From assembly GCA_965652545.1 (NCBI GenBank), contig CBFGWV010000038.1, positions 1-24,881 on the forward strand: a DNA stretch of 24,881 nt, given 5' to 3'. Position 1 is the first letter of the stretch, and each line of letters begins with the position of its first letter. Under the pieces are notes generated by a model. That model saw only the letters and a program-made list of their open reading frames with translations, searched no databases and was not told the DNA's origin. The stretch is from CBFGWV01 sp965652545. GTDB lineage: Bacteria; Pseudomonadota; Gammaproteobacteria; Competibacterales; Competibacteraceae. The position numbers and the translations under genes are program-made. Positions 1-8,438 of the stretch are shown here, one piece after another.

Positions 1-986
1 TGCGCCAAGGCCCGCAGCTTGCCCTCGGCCACCGCCCGGGGCAGCGGTGCCATGCCGCAGTTGGTGCACGGGCACATGCGTTCGGCATCGACGAATTGCA
101 GGGCGTCGCGGATGGTCTGGGCCACCCGCTCGGGCGTCTCGATCTCGGTGGAGGCCACATCGATGGCCCCGACCATGACCGTCTTGTCCTTGAGCAGGCC
201 GAGCAGCGACAGCGGCACCTTGGAGTTGGCGCATTCCAGGGACACTTGATCGATGCGGCTGGCGTTGATGGCCGGGAAGATCGCCTCATACTGGCGCCAC
301 TCGCTGCCGAGGGTCTTCTTCCATTCGATGTTCTGGGTGATGCCGTAGCCGTAGCACACGTGCACGGCCGTCTTGCAGCGCAGGCCGTCGACGGCCCGGT
401 GCAGGGCGTCGATCCCCCAGTCCTGCACATCGTCCATGAAGACGTTGAACGCCGGCTCGTCGAACTGGATCAGGTCCACGCCCAGGGCCTCCAGCTCGCG
501 GGCCTCCGCATTGAGCAGATCCGCGAAGGCCATGGCCATATCGGCGCGCCGCCCGTAATGGGCATCGGCGATGGTGTCGCAGATCGTCATCGGGCCCGGC
601 AGGGTGAACTTCAGCGTGTTGCGGGTATGGGCGCGGGTAAATGCCACCTCATCGCCGTGCACCGAGGCCGGCCGGCGCACCGGGCCGGTGACGGTCGGCA
701 CATCGACGACATAGCGGTTGTCGCGAATGCCCATCGGCGTCTTGAGCGTCCAGTCGATGCCCTCGATGTGCTTGAGGAAACCGTGGACGAAGTGCTCGCG
801 GAACTGCTCGCCGTTGGAGACGGTATCGATGCCTTCATCTTCCTGGGTCTTGAGCCAGATATACGCGGCATCCCGCTTGCCCTGCTCCAGATCGTCGCCC
901 TCGAGTCGCCAGGGCGCCCAGAGTTTCTCCGGTTCGGCCAACCATTGGGGTTTGGGCAGGCTGCCGGCGATCGTGGTCTTGAGCAT
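1..986 (-). CDS. Core-type (folate-domain-lacking) methionine synthase, MetE C-terminal-like, 3' end missing
   Basis: Cytosolic zinc enzyme expected to methylate homocysteine to methionine. The 328 visible residues start directly with the catalytic barrel (TTIAGSLPKPQWL), so the N-terminal half of classical MetE is absent. The four zinc ligands of the family are visible: H209 and C211 in HVCYGYG, E251 in SLECANS and C310 in CTNCGMAP. Also seen are the LPGPMT motif near 129 and FDEPAF near 175. The ATG at 986 is preceded by GGAGA (minus strand) at suitable spacing. The stop lies beyond position 1. Because the folate-binding half is missing, the methyl donor is probably not methyl-THF. From memory of the family it most resembles the MesD-type methionine synthases, which work with a partner (MesX, DUF1852). 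That subgroup call is an inference. Generic MetE-like YxjG/YxjH is the alternative. Confidence 0.88.
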   Translation of the reverse strand, partial: MLKTTIAGSLPKPQWLAEPEKLWAPWRLEGDDLEQGKRDAAYIWLKTQEDEGIDTVSNGEQFREHFVHGFLKHIEGIDWTLKTPMGIRDNRYVVDVPTVTGPVRRPASVHGDEVAFTRAHTRNTLKFTLPGPMTICDTIADAHYGRRADMAMAFADLLNAEARELEALGVDLIQFDEPAFNVFMDDVQDWGIDALHRAVDGLRCKTAVHVCYGYGITQNIEWKKTLGSEWRQYEAIFPAINASRIDQVSLECANSKVPLSLLGLLKDKTVMVGAIDVASTEIETPERVAQTIRDALQFVDAERMCPCTNCGMAPLPRAVAEGKLRALA

Positions 987-1090
987 GCGGCTGTCTCCGT
1001 GTGCCGGACCGGAAGAAGAATCCAGATCCGTTGGCTACCAGCATAGACACCCCCGGCGCCGTTGCATGACACAGCGCAGTGGCGTGGTGC
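987..1090. other. Intergenic gap before the methionine synthase gene
   Basis: A 104-base gap between two minus-strand genes. TATGCT on the minus strand could be a -10 element, but I see no matching -35, and no terminator hairpin with T-run. Confidence 0.3.
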
Positions 1091-3157
1091 TCAGCCCACC
1101 GCCTTGCGCGGGGCCGCGGCGGCCAGCTCCTGCCCGATCGCCGCGCGCAGCAGGTCGATACGCGGTGCGATCTGGCTGTCGTAGCCGTAGACCTCGACGC
1201 AACGCTGCTGACCGCACTGCGCAATCGCCTTCAACTCGGCCGGATGGTCGATGTAGCGGCCGATGGTCTCGACGATCCGCTGTACGTTGTAGGGCAGGAT
1301 AACGATATCGCGATCGGGCTCGAATACCGTGTTGAGCTTGAGGATGTCAGTGCAGAACATGGCCACGCCATGCAGGGCCGCGTCGGTGCAGCAACCGGTG
1401 GGAAAGCCGTCGAAGTAGCCCTCGCCGAGTTTGAACGGCAGGTTGGGCGAGAGAATGATGTCCTTGTCCAGATAAAAGGTCGCGAACCATTCCGGATTGC
1501 GCAAACCGTAGAAATGGACCCGCCCCTCCAAGTCGCCGACGTCCACATCGTCCACGCCAAACCCGCCGACGATGTGAAAGACGATATTGTCATGACGCCG
1601 CGCCAACGCTTTGGCCACGGCCATGAAAACGTCCAAGCCCTTGTCCGCCCCGTCGGCCGAGTACTTGTGGGCGACGAAGCAGATATCCAGTTGCGCCTTG
1701 TCGATGCCGTAATGGCGCTTGCCGGCGATATCGCGGCCGATGTTGGCCAGCGGCGTCACGACACCGTAGATGAGCGCGATCTGTTCAGGGCGGCAGAAGC
1801 CCTTCTCCAGCAGGTAGTCCTGGGTAATGCGCTGGGTGACGATGACTTTGCGGAAGCAGGGCGAATCGAACACCCGCCGCATTTGCTCGTCGCGCTCGGG
1901 CAGGTTGATCGCGAAATACCCACCCGGGTAGAGCGTGAAGACGAACGGGATGCCATCGCGCTCGACCGTCTGGAGAAAGCTGATCGCATTGCCCATGAAC
2001 ACCATATAGGCCAGCGTGGCATCCAGGCGCACCTCGGGGCGGAAGCGGTGCACCCGCCCCCGCAGCATCGGGTGCTCGCGGCAGCCATCGTCGATGACCT
2101 CGTCGATGGTGCGAGTCGGATCCAGCCACGCGAGGGAGGCACCGGTCGAGTACACCATGGTGCTCGGAATGGCCTCGAGATACGCGTGAAACTCCTGGAA
2201 CCGGAACGCCGACAACGGGTGGGGGAACACATCGTCCAGGATGACCAGATCGACCGGTGCCGCCCACGGCGCCTCGACGGTTGCCGGGTCGACCGGGAGC
2301 ATCGCAACGGTGGCCGCCGGCGCCCGCTCCGCTGCGAGGCCTTTCAACAGATAACGGATGCGTTGCTCGAAGACCTGGAACGAGAGGGCATAGCGGTAAT
2401 CGGTTTCACGATTGATTAAACCGATGGTGTCCAAGGTGGCGGCGTATTTGTCCTCTGCAGGCTTCGAGGACCACACACTGGCGCCGTGGACGCGGTAGAC
2501 GGCCATGGCCTGGGGCAGGAAGCGGATGCGCCCATGCTCGGCATGGAGGATGTCCAAAGCCCAGTCGCAACCCTGCAAGCCATACAGCCAGTCCGGAAAG
2601 CGCTCCAGCAAGCGGTTTCTGACCACACACGAGGCGGTGGCGATGTAGTCGCCCCGGCACAGCTCCTCAACGGTGGTGTCTTCCGCTGTGCCGGCAAGCA
2701 AGGTGTCCTCGCCCTGGCCGTTCTCGTCCACCACGAGTACGTCGTGACAGCAGATCGCAAACTGCGGATGGGCATCGAGGAAATCGACCTGGGTCTGCAA
2801 CTTGTTGGGGTCGACCCAATAATCGTCGCCCTCGAGAAAGGCGACGTAGGTTCCGCGGCACATGGCGTAGGTGCGCAGATAGTTACCGACCGCGCCCACA
2901 TTGAGCGGGCGCTGGACCAGTCGGATGATATCGGGATGACGGTTGCGGTACTGGCGGCAGATCTCGCCGGTGCGGTCGCTGGAGCAGTCCTCGCCGATGA
3001 CCAGCTCGATGGCGAAGTCCGTCCGCTGGGCCAGGACGCTCTCGATGGCCTTGGCCACGTAGCGCTCCTGGTTGTAGGTGATGAAACACACCGACACCTT
3101 GGGCCGGGGCGGCTGGACGGTCCAGGGGCGGGTCATGGTCATCGATCCATCAGTCAT
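1091..3157 (-). CDS. Bifunctional glycosyltransferase: GT2 domain fused to GT4-like domain
   Basis: Predicted cytosolic glycosyltransferase of about 688 residues with two modules. Residues about 20-250 form a GT2 GT-A domain: VSVCFITYNQERYV at 21-34, GEDCSSDRTGE at 55-65, and EGDDYW at 109-114 supplying the metal-binding aspartates. Residues about 300-675 look like a GT-B/GT4 domain: KGLDVFMAVAKAL at 507-519, a glycine-rich HIVGGFG turn at 528-534, and the sugar-nucleotide region GYFDGFPTGCCTDAALHG at 580-597. In that region the second glutamate of the usual E-x7-E motif is not evident. It is last in the operon after the sugar aminotransferase, so it probably transfers the sugar made upstream. 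The ATG at 3157 overlaps the preceding stop by 8 nt. In-frame ATGs at 3142 and 3136 are alternatives and lose no conserved sequence. Confidence 0.85.
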   Translation of the reverse strand: MTDGSMTMTRPWTVQPPRPKVSVCFITYNQERYVAKAIESVLAQRTDFAIELVIGEDCSSDRTGEICRQYRNRHPDIIRLVQRPLNVGAVGNYLRTYAMCRGTYVAFLEGDDYWVDPNKLQTQVDFLDAHPQFAICCHDVLVVDENGQGEDTLLAGTAEDTTVEELCRGDYIATASCVVRNRLLERFPDWLYGLQGCDWALDILHAEHGRIRFLPQAMAVYRVHGASVWSSKPAEDKYAATLDTIGLINRETDYRYALSFQVFEQRIRYLLKGLAAERAPAATVAMLPVDPATVEAPWAAPVDLVILDDVFPHPLSAFRFQEFHAYLEAIPSTMVYSTGASLAWLDPTRTIDEVIDDGCREHPMLRGRVHRFRPEVRLDATLAYMVFMGNAISFLQTVERDGIPFVFTLYPGGYFAINLPERDEQMRRVFDSPCFRKVIVTQRITQDYLLEKGFCRPEQIALIYGVVTPLANIGRDIAGKRHYGIDKAQLDICFVAHKYSADGADKGLDVFMAVAKALARRHDNIVFHIVGGFGVDDVDVGDLEGRVHFYGLRNPEWFATFYLDKDIILSPNLPFKLGEGYFDGFPTGCCTDAALHGVAMFCTDILKLNTVFEPDRDIVILPYNVQRIVETIGRYIDHPAELKAIAQCGQQRCVEVYGYDSQIAPRIDLLRAAIGQELAAAAPRKAVG

Positions 3158-4292
3158 GGTGCAGGCTGTAAACCAACGCATCGCAAATCGCGTGCACGTC
3201 GTCCTCGTCCAAGGCGCCGTATAGCGGCAAGGTCATGACCTCCGCGGCGGCGCGGCACGCATGGGGCAGCCGCTCCGGCTGCGCCGATGGCAGATGGCGG
3301 AAATGCGGGTAGTCACTGCACAAGGGGAAGAAATACTTGCGCGTGTGGATATTGAAGCGCTTGAGGCGCTCATGCAGCGCATCGCGGCTACAACCGGCGA
3401 GGCGCTCGTCCACCCGCACCACCATGTATTGCAGGCTGTCCGTGGCACCGGGCGGCCGCGCCAGCAGGGTCAGCCCGTCGATGGCATCGAGACGTTCGCG
3501 GTAGATCGCGCGAACGATCGCCCGCCGCTGACGCTCCGCGTCCAGATGACGCAGCACGACCCGCCCCAGGGCGGCCTGCAGCTCGTTCATCTTGCCGTTG
3601 ATGCCCGCCGCCTCGACATGATCGGCATCGCGGATGCCGAAGTTCTTCAGCAGGTCGATGCGCGTCTTCAAAGCCGCATCGCGCACCACCAATGCACCGC
3701 CCTCGGCGCTGTGGAACAGCTTGGTGGCGTGGAAGCTCAACATGGTCGCATCGCCGAAGGCCGCCAACGGATGGCCGTCGATCTCGGTGCCGAAGGCATG
3801 GGCGGCATCGTAGAGCACGGCAAGCCCGCGGGCGCGGGCCAAGGCATCGATGGCCCGCACGTCACAGGGGTTGCCGTACACATGGACGCCAAGGATCGCG
3901 CTCGTGTCGCCGGTCACCAGCGATGCGGCATGGGCGGCATCGAGACACAAGCTGTGCGGGTCGATATCGGCGAACACCGGCCGCACCCCGGCCTGGAGCA
4001 AGGCATGCGGCGTCGCCGGAAAGGTAAACGGCGTGGTCACCACCTCGCCCGTGAGCGCCAGCGCGGCGCAGGCGACGGACAAGCCGGTCGTGCCGTTGTT
4101 GACCAACGACAGGTGATGCACGCGCAATGCGTCGGCCAGCTCCCGCTCCAGCGCCACATGCTGCGGCCCGCCGTTGGTCAGCCAGCCGCAGGCCCACACC
4201 GATGCGAGCAGTTCGGTGTACTCCGCCAGCGGCGGCAGCAGCGGCCGGGTGACGTGGATCGGCTGCTCGAATGCCCTGGGCGGTGCCCTCAT
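3150..4292 (-). CDS. DegT/DnrJ/EryC1/StrS-family nucleotide-sugar aminotransferase (VioA-like)
   Basis: PLP-dependent aminotransferase of 380 residues, expected to aminate a 4-keto (or 3-keto) dideoxy nucleotide sugar. Fold type I hallmarks are visible: NNGTTGL at 65-71, the TTPFTFPAT segment at 86-94, YDAAHAFG at 161-168 with the cofactor-contacting aspartate at 162, and the Schiff-base lysine K191 in FHATKLFHSAEGG. The N-terminal RPLLPPLAEY and WLTNGGP recall the VioA subgroup (dTDP-4-amino-4,6-dideoxyglucose synthesis). That subgroup call is from memory and moderate. The start ATG at 4292 overlaps the stop of the acyltransferase gene in an ATGA arrangement, so the two are translationally coupled. 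The pairing with a PglD-like N-acyltransferase supports an N-acylated 4-amino sugar as product. No dTDP-sugar dehydratase lies in the window. Confidence 0.9.
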   Translation of the reverse strand: MRAPPRAFEQPIHVTRPLLPPLAEYTELLASVWACGWLTNGGPQHVALERELADALRVHHLSLVNNGTTGLSVACAALALTGEVVTTPFTFPATPHALLQAGVRPVFADIDPHSLCLDAAHAASLVTGDTSAILGVHVYGNPCDVRAIDALARARGLAVLYDAAHAFGTEIDGHPLAAFGDATMLSFHATKLFHSAEGGALVVRDAALKTRIDLLKNFGIRDADHVEAAGINGKMNELQAALGRVVLRHLDAERQRRAIVRAIYRERLDAIDGLTLLARPPGATDSLQYMVVRVDERLAGCSRDALHERLKRFNIHTRKYFFPLCSDYPHFRHLPSAQPERLPHACRAAAEVMTLPLYGALDEDDVHAICDALVYSLHHD

Positions 4293-4972
4293 CCGTTTTC
4301 CCCCGCGTGTTGCCGCAGCGGGCGGGCGGGCACACCCACCGCCACGCACCCGGCTGGAATATCGCGTACCACGACGCCGCCGGCACCGACGACCGCGCCT
4401 TCGCCCACCCGGGCCAAGGGCCGTACGCTGCAACCGACCCCCAGTTCGGCACCCGCGTCCACCTGTGCACCGCCGCCCAGGTGCACACCGGGGCCGAGGC
4501 TGACGACATCGCCCAGCAGGCAGTCGTGGCTGACCGTGCAGCCCAGGTTGATGCTGGCATGGGCACCGATACGGGCGTTGACGTTCACCAGGGCGCCCGC
4601 AAAAAGGACCGCGCCCTCGCCGATCACGGCCCCGCTCGCTACCCAGGCGCGCGGGTGGATGAGCGTGGCAAAGCGCACGGCCGTAACGGCGTGCTGCAAT
4701 CGCAGGGCAACGGCCCGCCGCGACGCGGGGTCGCCGATGGCGATGACCGCGTGCACGTGCGGGTGCGCGCACAACCAGTCCGGGCCGCCGATGACCGGCC
4801 GCGTGGCCGGAAACCGTGCCGTGGCGCCCGCGTCGACCAACAGGCCGAGCAGCCGCCATCGAGGGGCTTGGGCATTGATGTCATCGACCAGGGCGGCGAC
4901 CTCCATCGCATGGCCGCCGGCACCGACGATCACCAGATCCTGAACAGCCTCCGATGGCACAGGGTCCGGCAT
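4289..4972 (-). CDS. PglD/NeuD/VioB-type sugar O/N-acyltransferase with left-handed beta-helix
   Basis: Acyltransferase of 227 residues expected to acetylate the amino sugar made by the neighbouring DegT enzyme, using acetyl-CoA. The N-terminal Rossmann-like half begins LVIVGAGGHAMEVA at 13-26, the PglD nucleotide-sugar binding signature. Residues about 105-215 show hexapeptide repeats typical of a left-handed beta-helix. H149 in TVSHDCLLGD corresponds to the catalytic histidine of the PglD/VioB group. The C-terminal V-P-A-R-P-L-R segment is the family closing motif. The ATG at 4972 overlaps the previous gene's TGA by one base (TGATG). A TTG at 4975 is in frame, but the ATG is the natural start. 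Acyl specificity cannot be read from sequence. Confidence 0.88.
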   Translation of the reverse strand: MPDPVPSEAVQDLVIVGAGGHAMEVAALVDDINAQAPRWRLLGLLVDAGATARFPATRPVIGGPDWLCAHPHVHAVIAIGDPASRRAVALRLQHAVTAVRFATLIHPRAWVASGAVIGEGAVLFAGALVNVNARIGAHASINLGCTVSHDCLLGDVVSLGPGVHLGGGAQVDAGAELGVGCSVRPLARVGEGAVVGAGGVVVRDIPAGCVAVGVPARPLRQHAGENG

Positions 4973-5832
4973 CAAGACGAGTGCGCCCAGTCCCAGTAGA
5001 TGTCCCGGACCCGTCTCGTCACCGGACCGGTTTCGTAGGTCACATCGTCGAAGGCGCTTACCGGCGCCACCTTGGAGTAGTTGCCCGAGGTGAACACCTC
5101 GTCGGCGCCGCGGAAGTCTTCTGGCGTCAACGAGACCTCGTGCACCGTCACGCCGTCGGCGCGCAGCAGCTTGATGACACGCTGGCGGGTGATGCCGTTG
5201 AGAAACGTGCCATTGGGCACCGGCGTGAACACCTCGCCGTCGCGCACCATGAAGATGTTTGAGGTTGCCGTTTCGGCCACATTGCCCAGCAGGTCGGTCA
5301 CCAGCGCATTGCCGAAGCCTTTAGCATGGGCTTCGCGGACCATGCGGGCATTGTTGGGGTACAGGCAGGAGGCCTTGGCATTGACGGTGGCGGTGTCCAG
5401 CGTCGGGCGGCGGAAGCGTGTGGTGGTGAGGGTGGTCGCGGCGGACATGGCCGGCATGGGGATCTCTTCCAGGCAGATGCAGAACGCCGTCTGCCCCGGG
5501 TCGGGCGGGATCAGCCCCGGGCCCGGCTCCACCGACCAATACATCGGGCGGATATACACCGCCGCGGTGTCGGCATAGGGGGCAAGGCCCTCGTTCACCA
5601 GGGCGACCATGTCCTCGGCGCTGTGGGTGGGCTCCATGCCCATGACCCGCGCGGAGTGATTGACGCGCTCGCAGTGGGCGTCGAGATCCGGCGTCACGCC
5701 CTCGAACCAGCGCGCCCCATCGAACACCATGGTGCCCAGCCAGGCGCCGTGATCGGCGGCACGCAGAATCGGCACGTCGCCGTCATGCCAGACACCCTGG
5801 AACCAGGTTCGAATATTGACGCCACAACCCAT
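4972..5832 (-). CDS. Class IV PLP aminotransferase, branched-chain amino acid aminotransferase (IlvE) type
   Basis: Fold-type IV PLP transaminase of 286 residues. Family IlvE enzymes interconvert branched-chain 2-oxo acids and amino acids with glutamate. Visible signatures are the N-terminal DHGAWLGTMVFDGARWFEG region (28-45), IRPMYW at 94-99, PLP lysine K153 in NAKASCLYPNNARM, and the cofactor glutamate E187 in GNVAETATSNIF, followed by LNGITRQRV. The ATG at 5832 has GAGGG eight to nine bases upstream on the minus strand. The frame is open further upstream but without family sequence. It heads a tight operon of amino-sugar genes, an unusual place for a housekeeping IlvE. It may be an ordinary IlvE paralogue, a D-amino acid or aminodeoxychorismate lyase-like relative, or an enzyme feeding the sugar pathway. 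The 4-keto-sugar role belongs more plausibly to the DegT gene. Confidence 0.88.
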   Translation of the reverse strand: MGCGVNIRTWFQGVWHDGDVPILRAADHGAWLGTMVFDGARWFEGVTPDLDAHCERVNHSARVMGMEPTHSAEDMVALVNEGLAPYADTAAVYIRPMYWSVEPGPGLIPPDPGQTAFCICLEEIPMPAMSAATTLTTTRFRRPTLDTATVNAKASCLYPNNARMVREAHAKGFGNALVTDLLGNVAETATSNIFMVRDGEVFTPVPNGTFLNGITRQRVIKLLRADGVTVHEVSLTPEDFRGADEVFTSGNYSKVAPVSAFDDVTYETGPVTRRVRDIYWDWAHSS

Positions 5833-5874
5833 GTCACAACCCTCATTGCCATACCGGCCCGTATCCGGGTAGGC

Positions 5875-5880
5875 ATTATC
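5875..5880 (-). promoter_or_regulatory. Candidate -10 element for the aminotransferase/amino-sugar operon
   Basis: The minus strand reads TGTGATAATG, giving GATAAT (five of six to TATAAT) about 43 bases before the start codon at 5832. No convincing -35 hexamer sits at 16-18 bases, so this is a weak call. The rest of the 180-base divergent region 5833-6012 contains no gene that I can see. I could not pick a clear promoter for the plus-strand symporter. Confidence 0.3.
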
Positions 5881-6012
5881 ACAAAAAAGCGCCCCACAGC
5901 CTGTCGCTATGCAAAGTCGTATCGGCGACATGCGGCTCTGTGCCTGTGGTGGGCGCAGTGTTTCGGTTATCGTCCCAGGACGAAAAGTCCACAAGAAAGG
6001 TGCCTGACGACG

Positions 6013-7431
6013 ATGGATGCGATTATCGACTTTTTGAACACGATCTTCTGGGGCTATGTGCTCATCTATGGTCTGTTGGCCGTCGGGGTGTTCTTCACGC
6101 TACGCCTGGGCTTGATACAGTTCCTGCACTTTACGGAGATGTTCCGCGCCGTCATCGGCAGCGGCCAGAGCGACAAGGCCGGCATCTCGCCCTTTCAAGC
6201 GCTCACCATCAGTCTGGCCTCACGTGTGGGCACCGGCAACCTCGCCGGGGTGGCCGTCGCGCTGTACCTCGGTGGCGCGGGGGCGATCTTCTGGATGTGG
6301 ATGGTCGCCCTGGTCGGTATGGCCACGGCCTACGCCGAGAGCACCCTGGCCCAGTTGTACAAGATTCGCGACGGCGAGGGCCGTTATCGTGGTGGCCCGG
6401 CGTTCTATATCTCGGAAGGCCTGAAAGCGCCCTGGGCCGGCGTCATTTTCTCGCTGTGCCTGATTCTCTCCTTCGGCCTGGTGTTCAACGCCGTCCAGGC
6501 CAATTCCATCGCCGATGCCATGGAAGGGGCGTTCGGCGCCTCCAAACTCGCGGTCGGCGTGGGTATCGCCGCGCTCACGGGCGTGGTGATCTTCGGCGGC
6601 ATCCGTCAGATCGCACGGGTGGCCGAAGTCGTCGTCCCGTTCATGGCCGGTGCCTATCTGCTGGTTGCCGTGTACGTGCTCATCGTCCATATCGGCGAGG
6701 TGCCGGCCATGCTCGCCACCATCGTCAAGAGCGCCTTCGGCCTGGAGGAAGCCGTCGGGGGCGTCGCCGGCAGCATCACCGCGGCCATGCTCAACGGCAT
6801 CAAGCGTGGTTTGTTCTCCAACGAAGCCGGTATGGGCTCGGCGCCGAACATCGCCGCGGTTGCCACCCCCGACCCCCACCACCCCTCGTCGCAAGGCTTC
6901 GTGCAGGCATTGGGCGTGTTCATCGACACGCTGGTGATCTGCACCGCCACGGCGTTGATGATCCTGCTCTCCGGCGTGCTTGAGCCCGGTTCGGGCATCA
7001 CCGGCACGCAACTGACTCAGGATGCACTCACGGTGCATATCGGGGCGGCAGGCAAGTACTTCATCGCGATCGCGATCTTCTTCTTTGCCTTCACCTCGAT
7101 CATCGGCAACTACTCCTATGCCGAGAACGCGATGGTGTTCCTCAAGCTTGACCGGAAAGGCGGCATCCTGGGCTTGCGCATCGCCGTGCTGCTGATGGTC
7201 GTCTGGGGGGCTTACGAGAGCGTGGCCACCGTATTCAATGCCGCCGACGCATCGATGGGAATGATGGCCACCATCAACCTGATCGCCATCGTGCTGCTCT
7301 CCGGCACGGTCGCCAAGTTGACCAAAGACTACTTTGAGCAGCGAAAGGCTGGCAAAGTGCCGCACTTCCATGCCGCCGCCTACCCGGAACTCAAAGGGCA
7401 GATCGACGAGGACATCTGGAGCGAGCGATAA
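6013..7431 (+). CDS. AGCS-family sodium:alanine/glycine symporter
   Basis: Inner-membrane transporter of 472 residues, expected to import alanine, glycine or a related small amino acid with Na+ (or H+). The AGCS signature is present as SPFQALTISLASRVGTGNLA at 59-78, preceded by FTLRLGLIQF and followed by AVALYLGGAGAIFWMWM. Many hydrophobic segments run to about residue 455, and the soluble tail ends ELKGQIDEDIWSER. YRGGPAFYI at 125-133 and LFSNEAGMGSAPN near 271-283 are also family motifs. The ATG at 6013 is chosen because the family N-terminus begins there. AAAGGTG lies about ten bases upstream. The frame is open for more than 200 codons upstream, but that is antisense to the aminotransferase. 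It is divergent from the amino-sugar operon. A glycosyltransferase follows after 24 bases. Confidence 0.93.
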   Translation: MDAIIDFLNTIFWGYVLIYGLLAVGVFFTLRLGLIQFLHFTEMFRAVIGSGQSDKAGISPFQALTISLASRVGTGNLAGVAVALYLGGAGAIFWMWMVALVGMATAYAESTLAQLYKIRDGEGRYRGGPAFYISEGLKAPWAGVIFSLCLILSFGLVFNAVQANSIADAMEGAFGASKLAVGVGIAALTGVVIFGGIRQIARVAEVVVPFMAGAYLLVAVYVLIVHIGEVPAMLATIVKSAFGLEEAVGGVAGSITAAMLNGIKRGLFSNEAGMGSAPNIAAVATPDPHHPSSQGFVQALGVFIDTLVICTATALMILLSGVLEPGSGITGTQLTQDALTVHIGAAGKYFIAIAIFFFAFTSIIGNYSYAENAMVFLKLDRKGGILGLRIAVLLMVVWGAYESVATVFNAADASMGMMATINLIAIVLLSGTVAKLTKDYFEQRKAGKVPHFHAAAYPELKGQIDEDIWSER

Positions 7432-7455
7432 ACCCCTGAGCCTACCCGAGGACCC

Positions 7456-8424
7456 ATGCCCCGCGTCAGTGTCGTCATTGCCAGCTACAACCATGCGCCG
7501 TTCATCGCAGATAGCCTGAACAGCGTGCTGGCGCAGGATTTTGCGGACATCGAAATCCTGGTGACCGACGATGGGTCCACCGACGGCACGGCAGAGCGGG
7601 TCGCCGCCATGGGCGACCCGCGCATCCACTTGGAGCGCCTGGCGGTCAATCGCGGGGCCTGTGTGGCCATGAACCGCGGCATCCGCCGGGCGCGCGGCGA
7701 ATACATCGCCGTGCTCAACTCCGACGATGTGTTTCTGCCCGGCAAGCTGGGCGCCCAGGTCGCGTTCCTGGACGCCCATCCACAGGTCGGCGCCGTGTTC
7801 GGCTATCCCTTGCTCATCGATGAACGCGGCCGCCGCCTGGATGAGGCCACACGCCGGACATACGCGATGTTCTTCGTACAGAACCGCAGCCGCCACCAAT
7901 GGCTGCGGTATTTCTTCGATGTCGGCAACGCCTTGTGCCACCCGACGGCGATGATCCGCCGCGCGCTCTACGACACCATTGGCCTCTACGACGCGCGTAT
8001 GGCGCAACTGCCCGATCTGGACCTGTGGATACGGTTGTGCCGGTGCACGGACATCCATGTGCTGGAGCAGCCGCTGACCGGGTTTCGTATTCTCGATGGG
8101 CTGAAGAATGCCAGCGCCCTGCGTGCGGACACGATCATCCGCGACGCGTTCGAGCGCCGGCGAACACTGGACCATTACCTGGCGTTATCACGACAGGACG
8201 TGTGCGAGATCTTTCCAGAGTACGCGCAACGCCGCGAGAGCGTTACCGAACTGTTGGCCGAACGCGCACTGGCCATCGGTCATCCTTACCACGTGCAGTT
8301 CGCCCTGGAGGCGCTGTTCAACGCCCTGCCGCGCGAGGGCGACGATGACCGCTACCGGCGTCTGATCGCCCTCACCGGCCAATACGACCCCTACCGGCTG
8401 TACCCCGACCCGCAACCGCGCTGA
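7456..8424 (+). CDS. GT2-family glycosyltransferase
   Basis: Cytosolic GT-A fold glycosyltransferase of 322 residues using a nucleotide-sugar donor. Motifs: PRVSVVIASYNHAPFI at 2-17, VTDDGSTDGT at 36-45, RGEYIAVLNSDDVF at 80-93 with the DXD-like metal site at S89-D90-D91, and a LPDLDLWIRL segment in the C-terminal part, where a glutamate-aspartate pair is common. The C-terminal 100 residues have no recognisable second domain. It lies 24 bases after the symporter with no terminator between, so co-transcription is likely although the functions appear unrelated. The acceptor is unknown. Other glycosyltransferases nearby suggest a shared surface-glycan role. Confidence 0.9.
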   Translation: MPRVSVVIASYNHAPFIADSLNSVLAQDFADIEILVTDDGSTDGTAERVAAMGDPRIHLERLAVNRGACVAMNRGIRRARGEYIAVLNSDDVFLPGKLGAQVAFLDAHPQVGAVFGYPLLIDERGRRLDEATRRTYAMFFVQNRSRHQWLRYFFDVGNALCHPTAMIRRALYDTIGLYDARMAQLPDLDLWIRLCRCTDIHVLEQPLTGFRILDGLKNASALRADTIIRDAFERRRTLDHYLALSRQDVCEIFPEYAQRRESVTELLAERALAIGHPYHVQFALEALFNALPREGDDDRYRRLIALTGQYDPYRLYPDPQPR

Positions 8425-8438
8425 ACCCCAGCCCTGCC

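Noticed and set aside
96..1046. Long open plus-strand frame across the methionine synthase region
   Set aside because: Its product has no family motifs and low-complexity G/H/V/R composition. The minus strand encodes a protein with complete zinc-ligand motifs.
3261..4943. Plus-strand open frame of 560 codons
   Set aside because: Antisense shadow of the DegT and acyltransferase genes in GC-rich DNA. No recognisable domain.
6220..8175. Minus-strand open frame of 651 codons
   Set aside because: Antisense to the symporter and GT2 genes. The composition is histidine/aspartate/glycine-rich, typical of a reverse-frame shadow.
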